Shown: piece after piece, positions 25,746 to 37,011 of the stretch | Position numbering within the stretch: the stretch's first letter is position 1 | How the letters are laid out: every line of letters begins with the position of its first letter | NCBI GenBank assembly: GCA_003342895.1 | Contig: PTFA01000011.1 | Coordinates: 8,271,081 to 8,335,080 of the forward strand | From: Casuarius casuarius | Taxonomy: Eukaryota > Chordata > Aves > Casuariiformes > Casuariidae | Direction of reading: 5' to 3' | Length of the DNA: 64,000 nucleotides | Position numbers and translations under genes: made by a program | The notes under the pieces: model-generated | What the model was told of the DNA's origin: nothing | The model's input: the letters and a program-made list of their open reading frames with translations, nothing else | Database searches by the model: none

Positions 25746-25766
25746 TTACTCTGCTGTAATCCCAGA
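25739..25766. repeat. Perfect 11-bp foldback at the CR1 truncation edge
   Basis: TCTGGGATTAC (25739-25749) and GTAATCCCAGA (25756-25766) flank a 6-nt loop, exactly where similarity to CR1 stops. Confidence 0.85.
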
Positions 25767-28173
25767 TCTCATTTTTAGTTCTCCTCCATGTCATTTAAGA
25801 GCTACCATTACAATGCCCCACATCTCACTCTCTTTTAGCTGATACAGAGTTAGTTGTGAATAGACTGATGGCCCAGACAGAAGGGATAGCGTTTATGTCC
25901 TTTCTTCATTTCTCTTGGGGGCAGGGTGGAAACAAAGGATGTGTTATGATCTTTCCTTTGACTCAAAGACTACATTCTCAGGAGTTGTAGAATTGCGGTG
26001 ACTTTGCATCTTTGTGTTTCTCTTTACTTCAAACTGGACCCTTGATATAAAAGCTAATGGGAACAGGCAGACAGTGAGATAGCAAAGTCATCTTTACTTA
26101 CAAAAAGCTACTAGCTTCTGGTCTCAGGCTAAGAGACAACAGGACCTCTTTCACTTAGAGAGAGAAGCTCACTTCTTCCCTAGGTTATGGATGGGACGGG
26201 ACTTTCCTAAAGTGCAACCAGTCCTCAGCATCGCCCTGGAATGACAGCCCCGCCACTGCTAAATGCCTAGAGCTGCAGCTAAATGTCATGGAGTAGTCCA
26301 AGGAAGCAGTGGAAAGGGTTGCTATTAACAACCATAACGACTTTATCAGATCAGACTCGGTTTCAAAGGGATTCTGCCACTCTTCAAGTATCTTCATGAA
26401 AGATGGACTCTTCTTCCTTTCCCCTAAGGAGTTAGCGTTTCACACAGATCTAACCAAGAAGCAGACAATGGTGGAAGTACTTAAATTATTTAAACTTCAC
26501 CTTTGCTGGAGGGTAGAATGCAATCTAGGGGAGAGCTAAATTTTCTTTGAAAACTGTGGAAATTTCTGTGGTTGAGTGTGCTCGTTGGTGGGGCAAGGGC
26601 TGCAAGCCCTTTCTCATTCCCCAGTTGTTATTAAGGACAGAAAAGCCAAACTATTTTTTTTCTCCTCAAAGCTAAATCGCTAGAGGAGACGAGAAATCTT
26701 CCAGGCATTTTTGCCTCCAGAGACTGCAGTTCACAGTCCCCAAGTGCTTACTGGTTCATAGCTTCTGAGTGGAGAGCATCCCCTGTTTTGCTTTGAGCAC
26801 TGAGACTTTTGTTTATTTTTCCCCTTTTTATTTCATGCAGTTTTAAATTTACAAGAAGCCATTTCCCACCTCTTTCTGTCATGAGAGATTTAAGCCCAAG
26901 AAGAATAGAGATAGCAGAACACGAAGCTTTCCCCATGCACTGAAGTGGAGTTTGGTCTTTTCTTTGCATTGAGTGACTAGCACTTGGTAGTCTTTTTGCA
27001 GGCTTTTTTTATTCTGTTGCACTTTACTGAACGTGAGACCTTCCACAGAGTTTCCACCCGTGTGCTCAGGGACAGTTTCAATCACTGTACTCTGCACTAA
27101 CATCCAGTGCTCGTGCTTGCTACTGTTGGGTAGAAACTGCTTCTCTTCATTTGATGTTTAGTATTGCGGACTTTGAACCAAAGGGAAGTAGACTAGAGAA
27201 GTGAACAAGTAGACTTGTGCTTCTTCCCAAGAGAGAAGTTTAGATATATCTTTCCCTTTTACACCTAATAAGTCGAAATATCACTCTGGTATGGTAATCC
27301 CATGCTCAGAGTATTTATTTACTTTGCTAAAGTAATTGTAGCTGGAAAGATAACTTATCTGAAAATTTTATTTCCATATTTAAAGATGCTTTCACAGCAC
27401 TGGTTAGACCAAAGTTGTGACCTGAAGTCAAGCTTTAACTTACACACAAGCAAAATTCCAGCACTTTTTTCTGCCTGCCCCACTGAATATGCTAGCCTGA
27501 CTGCTGCATTTTGAATGCTAGCAGTGTCAGCTCTTCCAGGCAAACATTAGTTTCCTTTTATGTGTAGGATGAATAATGATCCATGTAGAAATGCTGTTAT
27601 TTAATAGTTGTGAACCTGTAAGGAACAGGTTTTAAAACTTCCCTTCGGTTTATTCTTGACTGTGTGATCACTACTGTTCCACTCCAGAGGAAAGTCAACC
27701 GGTTTAATCTAAGTCTTTGTCCCCACATTGTGCTGAACAGCATCGACTCACCTCTGCTGTGTATATGTAACACTTTTGTGTCATTATTTTTAAGGGTATC
27801 CTTATTTTATAAGTGGGATTTACAGGAATGCCTGGATCCTTTCATTTGCAAAATTCCAGTCAATTTGCTCCAATCTAGGAGCAGAGTTAGGTCAGCAGTG
27901 TATGCTTTTGAGAGTACCATCTCAAATCTGTTGCATTTTTCACAAGGTAAACATATGTTTCATAACACCTGAGGAATACATAACTTGGTCAATTTAATAC
28001 TGTTGAAGCATTATCAGTAATCTTCTGCTTCCCATCTGCGATTCTGAATTCTACATCATTATGTTAATATTTCATGCTCTCCACGCCATTAACATTTAGG
28101 ATGTGTAGTGAGGGCCACTGCTTTTCCAAGGACAAGGAATTCAGCAAGATTACAGAATTACCTCTTACAATAT

Positions 28174-28212
28174 AAAGGATTCACTGAAAGGTGTTCAAAG
28201 GATTCACTGAAA
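28174..28212 (+). repeat. Short direct duplication
   Basis: AAAGGATTCACTGAAA occurs twice with a 9-nt spacer. A local duplication of no evident function. Confidence 0.8.
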
Positions 28213-29216
28213 CCTGAGATGCTATATATAACTGTAGGTTTTAATTGAAGAAAATACTTCCAAAGTAAAGTTACTGTGTATTTTTAAAAGAGATTGCTTC
28301 TCAAATTATGAGTTAATCTTTTCAAGAAACTTGAGAGAGCTCTTGAACATTGGCTACACTTTAGAAGTTCTTTCCAGTTTAACAGTTAAGACTTCTTCCA
28401 GGGAAGTTTTTGAATTTTTAACTACAGCTGTGTAAGATCAGAATATTTTTTCAAGTGTGCAACAAGATTGCAATACAAGTTTTGTTTAAATTAATTTCTT
28501 AAAATGCAGCATTATATATCAATAGTAGATAAAATTAAACTGAGAAGTATACAAATGCTTTTTGGAAAAGGTGGGTCATTTTAAGGACTCGGATACTTAC
28601 CGTAATGGATTTTGGGATCTAATTGTTTTGTATACTCAGTCTTACTTTATTTGAAAAAGAATATTTAACTTCACTGGTTAAATATTGATTCTGCGTTTAC
28701 TATTTCAACATTTTATGAATATTTTGTTTTCTCTGGGGACTTTCTATGCAGTTTATCAACTGAAAAAGTGAAGTAATTCACAAACCAACTGCCTCTTGCT
28801 CTGATAGCTTTAGGGGACCTTGTCATTCCCTGTAGCCTTTGCTCAGGCCCAGCTGTGTGGCTCTGAAATCACTTGGCTGGTAATTAGGTATTTATCAGAT
28901 TGTTTCTGAAAAGGGATGAGACAGTTATCTGACACAATTATCTTTGAAAATTGAATCCCTCTTTTCTGGTCCTGCTGAGGACATTCAAAGGTACTGTGAA
29001 TGTTTAAAGCTAAATGCCTTTGAAAAACCCTTGCTTTTTTAGGTCAGATAACAGAAGAGTTGAAATGCAGTCAAAAGAATTCTTTTTTTTTTTAACCTTT
29101 TAGACACAAAATTTTCTTTCTATAATCCTGTAGTGATCAAATGCTGTTTCTTATCCATGTGACTCTGTTCGGAAGTACCTTTGACAGCTACCACTTTACT
29201 TCTTCACATGACCACG

Positions 29217-29246
29217 GCTTGAACATGCTTGAACATGCTTGAACAT
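29217..29246 (+). repeat. Three tandem copies of a 10-mer
   Basis: GCTTGAACAT is repeated three times without change. Confidence 0.95.
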
Positions 29247-30377
29247 TGACAATATTTCTTAGGAATAATTTTTAAAATGAATGTTCGCTGCTAGAGGTTG
29301 TTTATTAATCAACTAAGAATATATAAATGATTTTGTCCCAATTTTAATTTCCTGTATGAAGAAAAGATATGACTACGGATATATTGAAAGTACATCAGGG
29401 CATTACTAATGCTATTTTTGTCTGAGTTTTTGTACCCATGGCTTCAAAAGAAGTAAAGGGGCCTGATGTTCAGAAAACAATGAGTATTTAGTAGAAAAAG
29501 CAATTCGAAAACACGATGTTTAAAATTGGGAATTTTGCAACAGGTGCAGTACTCAGCCTTTCCAAACGCTGCTTTGAAAGTCTTGACAGTTGCATATAAT
29601 TCATAGAATCTGGACAAAAAGATGGGGATTGTTGATTTAATATGCCATTGGGGCAGAAAAGAGATAAGAAATCAATAATATAAGACACTAGAAAGTTCTT
29701 ATTTTATTTAGATAATTTCTTGGCTGTATTTTTGAAAAGCTTTATGTTCAGCCTGCCCATAAGAGTTCTTCATTGAAAAACACAGGGCTGATTCCACTGT
29801 TACTGCATTTGTCATCAGTTTAGATGTGAGCAGAAGCATATGGAGCTCTGTATTACTATCTCGAAGAGAGAGCATTGCTTTAACAGGTTTGCGCTTCTTT
29901 GAAAGAACCTTAATTCTTGCATCTCTTTGCTTATGTACAAAAGGAGTTTATCCAATGAGAGGTGTAATAGGACTGGAGTATTACTTTATTTCTTTTCTCC
30001 CAACATTCACAATCAGCACTATTCCTAAAGGGAACTTTTATTTATTAATCGTAGTTATGTTTTTCCAAATTTGAGAAACAGAGAGAAAAATGCCACTGTT
30101 TTTACGTATGGTAATACATGTTGTTTCCTTATGTTGAGTAGGCATAGCCTAGTATCTCATGCTAAAGGAGTCTTGAAATTCTGATTCTGTTTCAAGTGAA
30201 AGATTCAAATTCAGTTTTGTTTTGTGGTTGTTGAGTCACAACCAAAAAAAAGCATTTAAAAGATAGGAAACTTGTAGATAACCCATGAGTTGTGTTACAG
30301 TTTTTACTCTCAGGACCGTGTGCAAGTTCTTCACAGGCATTGCCTTCTTCAGTCATCTAGGCATGAACTGATAATTA

Positions 30378-30397
30378 TTTTATTTATTTATTTATTT
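30378..30397 (+). repeat. (TTTA)n microsatellite
   Basis: About five TTTA units, same type as the one at 10.06 kb. Confidence 0.85.
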
Positions 30398-31350
30398 AAA
30401 ATATCTAGCCTTATATACGGTACAACATCTGAGTCCTGTTTGGAATTCAATGTTAATTTCATGGGGTTTTCTGCAATGCTTCCTGAACAGGTTCTCAGCA
30501 TAACTCTTTGCTGTGCCCTTATTTAGAGATGGTCTCTTATTAAATCTGTAAATTGGAGGCCTAGGGGAGACAATTGCTAAAAATAAGAAGTTACATTAAA
30601 GAAAAAATTCAGAAGTCTTGTGTATTAGATTTGCATGGAGGGAGTCAGTTTAAGGTCCTAGAGATTGTGGATCTGCTCCTTTGGCAGGCATCATTGTATA
30701 GAAATTTGGTGTTCAGTGAGTGAGAATGATGGCAGGCATCTGGGTCGCAGTTGGAAAGAACAACCAAAATTTCAGGTTTGAAGCAAAAGTAAGTTTTACT
30801 AGAGCAGAAAAGTCTCTAAGATAAGTCTCCTTTCTCTTTCAAAGACATGTATGCACACGCACACATGATGTCTCCTGCACTGTAAAGCTTTTGGCTAGGA
30901 CCTTTTACTCTCATTCTCTTAAGTAACTTCTGGACAGTGTGATACAAATATCTTCACTTTTCCCCTTTCCTCCCACAGATTTTTGCTATGTAAGGAGTTT
31001 CAACAAAAAAGACTAATTAACAAAATGAAATCACCTTCTGGATTTGAGGAAAGTTTTGTCCAGTGAGTTCACTGGTGACTTTTACCAACTACCTCTGGCC
31101 TCTGATTACTCCCCTGTGGGTGACTGAATAGAAAATAAGGAACAAAAACTGCAATACCGCAGATCTGTGCAAAAAATAGTTTGCAAGTTGGAATTGACCG
31201 TTGCATTTTGGCGGAGCAGTTGGCCTGAACACTGCACACTGAACAACAAGTACTGTGATGGCAGGCAATGACTTACAACACTGCATAGTATATTTTAGCA
31301 TTATTCTGTGCACATTCTGCTTACCTGTGGAATCATAAGGTTATTTCTTT

Positions 31351-31382
31351 AAAAAAAAAAGAAAAAAAAAAGAAAGAAAAAA
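31351..31382 (+). repeat. A-rich tract
   Basis: Runs of A broken by single G residues, possibly the tail of a degraded retro-insertion, but no source is visible on its left. Confidence 0.85.
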
Positions 31383-34300
31383 TATCACAAGCCTCAACTG
31401 TTCGTTTTCAAGCATGCATAGAGGCTATGTGCAGGACAGGGGATTTTTATAGTGTCTGTATCTTTCTTTAGCATTAATAGGCATGCTTAGCATACTAACT
31501 TAAGCCAGTCAACTATTCCAGGACTATTGGATGCTGATAGCTTACCTCGTCATTTCACACTAAAGTTTGTGAGGATTTTGTGACTGGTTTTCTGAAATAG
31601 GTTGCCTTCTCTCATTTTATATGTAAGACTTTCCTTTAATACTGCGTTTACTGATACAGTATATGAATTTAAGATTCTGGTGCTGTGGTTCCCAAACAGT
31701 GAAGTTGGAGCATGTATTGGAAAAGACAGAGAACGATGAGCACTTGATAACCAAATTTAAGTCCTTGAGAGAGCAGCAATCTGGGTGTCAGACAGTGGCA
31801 AAGTTCTGAACACAGGACTGTGCAGAATGGTGTCAGCCTTTTCAAGTGGTCCTAATTCATGGAACGGCTGAAAATCACTGTTTTGTGGTTAATTTTTTTT
31901 AGCTTTCTCTTTACGCTTCTTGACACTCCAGCTCATTCTTTGTACCTTGCATTATACATTTATTGCCTTATAAATACATTGCTTCCTTACGCAGAAATCA
32001 CGTTCTACTGCTTGCTCTCTCATTTATGTACTCCTCCTTGAGGAAAACTTACGTGTTAAAGTTGTCCTTTATTCAAAATCAGTCTCAGCTTTTATAGCCA
32101 GACAAGAGAAGGAAAAGTTAAAGATTAGCAGAGCCTCTGGTAGAGATTTTGTGAGGCTGAGACTGGTGGGAGAAAAGATGTTCCTTTTGCCGTAAGTTTG
32201 GCTCTTCACACTAAACTTTAATGTGTAGGCAGTGTATTAGAGGGTATTTAGGATTTAGGCTACATCGTATGTCATGTACCACAGTTTGTCATGCTAATAC
32301 TGATGTCTGGGTTTCTTCTTCAGTCTTTCATTGGGAGTGGACAAATACAGGCATATGGACAATGTGTTTTCAAGAACTGACCTAGCATCCACTTCTAAAA
32401 TAAGGAAAATTTTTTTTGTGTAGTAGAACATAAAATAAGTTGAGCTTCATGAACAGGTGCCACATGTCAGCTCCCTGAGCTGTCTGCTGAAACTATCACT
32501 AGAAGGAGTCGCAGTCCACATCCATAGTTGCTCTGCAGTGATAGCTGCTCTGGTTTAAATAGATGTTTATTGTTGTAGCTGCTTTGATCTTGGTAGAGCT
32601 GATTTACTTGATAACAAAAAAGGGATCTGGCCAGATTTTTTTTTTTCCTCCCCCCTCGTTTCTCAGCCCTCTGTCATTTTTGCTCCTAAATGGAAACAGT
32701 TGAGAATGTATGGCAGTACTTTCTTCTCATCCTGCTAGAACTCCAAATAAATTTAGTGTAACAAAGACAGGATGTTTAAAATAGTTCTTTATTTCAGTGA
32801 TATATAACTTCAGAGATTATAATGCACAGGAGGAGTAAATTCAGAACAAGTGTCAATCTAAACAGAAATGACCAGATGTCCGGGGTCCAACTAACAGATA
32901 TTAGGATGTTGCAATAAAAGGATGGAAAATCCAGGAAGTTTCATCTGATGTCAGCAGGCCTAACAGTGCATGAAAAGCTTTGAAGACTGTCCTCATTCAA
33001 AAGGAGTATATATTGCTTCAAAATGAAGATTTCTTTTGTTTGTCTGTTTTTCCTGTTTTAAGTCAGATTTTGCCACTCTACTCCAAACTGGCCTTTGGGT
33101 ACACCACAATTCAAAATTCTAACTCATCCTGTACGTAAATGATCTTTAGCATACTACTTCCTAAAAATCACAGACCTTATAGAAGGAGGTTACTTTGGTG
33201 AGCCAGGAGCTCAATTACCTGACCATTCTGTTCTTTTTTTCTGTTCAGGGTGCTGTGAAAATCTTGTCCTGCAAAGCTGATTACCATTTCTGAGACAAAC
33301 AACAATGATAATGTAATTTTAAAATAAGGGAAAAGAAATGAAGATAAAACCAGCATTGATTTTTTGGTCTTGTCTCAGTGTCTTTACTTCTGCTGCTGCA
33401 TGCTGCACTGGCTATAGTGATAAATAACACTATACTTGGAAAGTGGAAGGAAATAATTGATTAGACGCTTTCCCTGTATTTACTACAGTGCTTCTTTGCC
33501 CTGTGGGTTTGTGTAGTTTAATTTGCCATTGATTCTTTAATGATTAAAATCTCATAGAGGAACCAGTGTTTATCTTCATCGTGTGCTGTGGACAACACGT
33601 TGTACCTGAATTTTTTCTTGCACGTCTTGGTGTAGATCTGCAGTCGTTTAATACAGAGTTAACCAAGGTCTGTGGCCAGCAAGTTTGTGGCTAGTCCATC
33701 ATTCTTCTGTCACTGGCAACATCTAATTAGTGCCAGTTCTTATTCTGCAATAGTGGTTTTCTGTTTCAGACAGTAAAAGACTAGTTGAAGAGAAGGACCA
33801 AACACAGGAATACTTAGCTCAGTTTGTATAATCAAAAAGTTAAATGTTATGACACTGAGATATTTGTATATGAATAGCATTTCTAAATACATTTGGCAGA
33901 TACTTCATGGGCTTTTAGTATATATTAAGGGAAGCAGTGTTTTAAATTCCCACCTGAATTCCCTTGGTAATGATACACTTCTGTGGGTTTCTTCCACTAT
34001 AGTTGTATGTGATGAATCACTAGACTGTGGCAGTAGAACATGATGAGAAGGAATTTGTTTCTCTCTTTCTCTTCTTCTGAACTCAACCTGTACGTGAAAA
34101 CTGTTTCTGATAACTAAAATGATCTTTTTTCAGTTTATCTTCCTCGTGATCAGGGTTACTATTTCAGAAGAAAGAACTATACTCTCAATGTGGAGAGTTA
34201 GCCTCCTAGTCAGGATTGTTTTCTAGTTACTAGCTATAGAAATTGTTTGTAAACTTTAGATTAAAAAGCTTTGTTTTCATATTAAAATTATTTTGCTTCA

Positions 34301-36001
34301 TTAGAGCAGTGTTTGCTGAAATTTTCCTTAAGATTAATCAGCATTTTAATAACCTAGGAATAATTTCAGCTTTTAACATGCTTCATCTTTGAATATTAAA
34401 TACAATATTTCAAGCAGAATTGGAGAGGAGAAAAAAGGTTTTGCCAAAAAAGTCAGACATTCAAGGTCTGAGTTTCTTGAAGAGCTCTGTCGTGTGGTAA
34501 GGGATTAAAAAGAAGGCATAGTCCACTGATTAAGTATAAATAGAAAAGACAGGTATGGGAAAGACAATACTCGAGATTCCTGTATAGGATGCCTCTACGT
34601 GTAGGGCAAATCCTGTAATGTACATTGCTGAGATTCTTTTTTTTTCACATACCAACTTTAGGGTCTGCAAGTCAAATTCTCCCCTCAGAATGTGTGCTCT
34701 CAACTCCTATTGACAGGGTTAGGAGTTGTGTCCTGCCAGTGGATGGGAAGACTCATTAAATCTCTGAGTCCTTGAATGATTTTGCAACGTATATTAATGA
34801 AATGATTCTTTCACCTTAACACATATAGTGTGAGCACCTCACATTGGAATGACAACATAGAACTGTAAAGAAAAGTTTATTTTTTTGTTTGGTGAACTGA
34901 ATTTAGTGGGCTGTCTCACTGGCTTTGGGTTAGAAATACCGTTCAGTTTGATGTTTGCGAGTGGAAAGTACAGGAATTTGAAGCCAACTTTGTAAATAGT
35001 TTTATTAAGCAAGTCTGTATTACTGTATAGACTAAGAGAATGATATTCTAGGGCCTGAAGTTGCAAATCCTGACTTCTGCCTTGGAGTCCTGTCATGAAT
35101 GACATTCCGAGCATCCTGTTACGCCTTGGCCAGTAATTGCTCTTAATTGCTCTGTGCAGTTAACAGCTGTCAAGTTGTTCGCAAGAGAAGAGCAGCCCTA
35201 CAAGTGGTAGGGGTGCTTAAAAGAATGGGAATGGAAGAAACTGTTTCTGTATCTGTTGAAAATGAAGGAGGAAAAAAAGGAAGAATAAATATTTTGTAGG
35301 GTTCAGGCAATAGCAGTAGTAGAAAATCGAGTATTATTATTTCTGGTTTCTAAGATAATAGAAGTACAGGTGTAACACAAGCAGCAAATGTGAAATGGGG
35401 GTGAGGAGGTGACTGAACCTATTCATATTTAACTTATATGTTTTTTGAACATCCAGAAGTATCAGATAACACTGAATATTCCCAGTAATGGTGTTACTGA
35501 ATTTCTCTGTCCCAGCAGACTGAACAAGTAACTGACAGCACCATAACTTTTTCACTATTATGATTATGTCTGATGGCATTTGGGTAATATATGTGTCGCA
35601 ATACAAACTGTTCATCTCAGAGAATACATATTTAGAACTGAGAGGGTAAAGAATATGATGAGAGAGAACTGAGAAGTATACTTGTAACCTTATCAAGTTT
35701 TAACATATTTATTGTTGGAACATAGCTTTATATGTTGGCCTACTTCTTGTTTAGAACTAAGGGCTGGGTACAGTGTCTAACTCTTGGTTAGAGTCGGACA
35801 ATTGTGGGCATCTAGTAACTTGACAAACACTTTAAATATTATGTCTTTTGTCATCAGCAACTTGTCAAGAACCTCAGAAATTATACAATATATTTCAGTC
35901 AAATTTGTGTTTGTTTTGAGATAGAAGGCCCTCACCAGAAAAAAAACAAAAAAAAAATCTACGTATTTAAAGATTTTCTGTACTTAATTTAGAGATTTTC
36001 T

Positions 36002-36017
36002 AAAAAAAAAAAAAAAA
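36002..36017 (+). repeat. Poly-A tract
   Basis: About 16 A residues; low complexity. Confidence 0.85.
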
Positions 36018-36870
36018 GATGTTGCTGAGCACCCATAAGGGAAAGTTATTTTTAACAGATAGGTATAGTGTGAACAAGACTTGGAGAGTTCTGGCAAACT
36101 CAGTACTAAGGTGGTAATGTAGCTGGAGTGTAAGAGGTGAGTAGGATGAGGACAAATTATTTTTAAACAGTGGCAGAGTTGTGAATATTTTTCAACTTAG
36201 AGTTATAGTGGTCAGAAAAACGATTGTAGAGGTGATATTATAATTCAAAAGATTTGCTCCCTTCCTAGCATTCAGTTTTTCTGCTGATGGCATGGAAGTT
36301 TTCTGCCTTTATGAATGCAGAAACTCTCTAGAAAGTTGCTTTAACTGTTCAAAGGCTTACTGGGTTAAATTATCCGTAGTTCTTATTCAGCAAAACACCA
36401 ATGTCACAGGAAAACTTGTGTACTAGTGTAAGGTTTTAACCATGCTTATGTGGGGTTGAATAGCACTGAAATGTGTTCTTCAACTTTGACAGGTGTTTAA
36501 GTATTTCCTTGAACAGGGATGGATTAAACCTGCACTGAATTATCTTGCAGAACTGAGCAACTGCTTTGATAACTTAGGTTACATGACAACCCAAAGAATA
36601 TGCAGTGCTTACAATCATACATGTGTACTATGAGGTTTCTCATACCTACCTTTAAAGTATCCTTTTTAGGCTACTCTGCTCTGGAAGGATAGTTAATATA
36701 TTTCGGGTTGTAGTTTACAGCTTCCTAAATGTTAGAAAATTTAATGTTATTTTAATAGTTAACTGTATTGAAACCAGCAAACCCGACAGAAGCTGTACGG
36801 GAAAAAGTGATTTGAAAGTACCTTAAAATTATCATTGATCCTTCTGTTCTTATTTCCATTTCTGTTACAG

Positions 36871-36923
36871 ATAACCTTTACATTAGTGCTGCTGAGCTGG
36901 TGTAATGCAAGGAAGGACACATC
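36871..36923 (+). other. 5' untranslated part of the signal-peptide exon
   Basis: The exon appears to begin just after the acceptor TTTCTGTTACAG (ends 36870), so 53 bases of leader precede the ATG at 36924. Having an acceptor upstream implies at least one earlier non-coding exon. The leader holds an upstream ATG at 36905 in a different frame, with G at -3 and C at +4, a weaker context than the main ATG. That frame stays open to the end of the exon (35 codons plus two bases), so it overlaps the main start and would be expected to lower translation if it is used. Confidence 0.5.
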
Positions 36924-37011
36924 ATGAAATGGAAACGTTATCCTTTTTTGGTCATAGTAGCTGTATTCAGCCTTTCCAGATGCCGTCAGTTAGTGGGTCA
37001 GCTTATTCCAG
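36924..37011 (+). CDS. First coding exon of an unidentified secreted or membrane protein (signal peptide, partial)
   Basis: The ATG at 36924 has A at -3 and opens 29 codons plus one base before a donor (CCAG followed by GTACGT at 37012). The translation starts MKWKRYP, a basic n-region, followed by a hydrophobic core FLVIVAVFSL and a polar stretch SRCRQLVGQ, which is the layout of a cleavable signal peptide. Phase 1 at the end is the usual phase for signal-peptide exons that lead into extracellular modules. The acceptor at 36861-36870 follows a pyrimidine-rich run. No further exon of this frame was recognised in the 27 kb downstream, so the first coding intron would be long. I do not recognise the protein and give no symbol. 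The alternative is that the upstream ATG at 36905, in another frame, is the real start; the signal-peptide frame is preferred because of its hydrophobic core and its phase. Confidence 0.55.

Larger units (their letters stand above)
25767..36870. other. Presumed intron or intergenic DNA
   Basis: Unique sequence up to the acceptor at 36870, with simple repeats listed separately. No other exon recognised. Confidence 0.55.
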
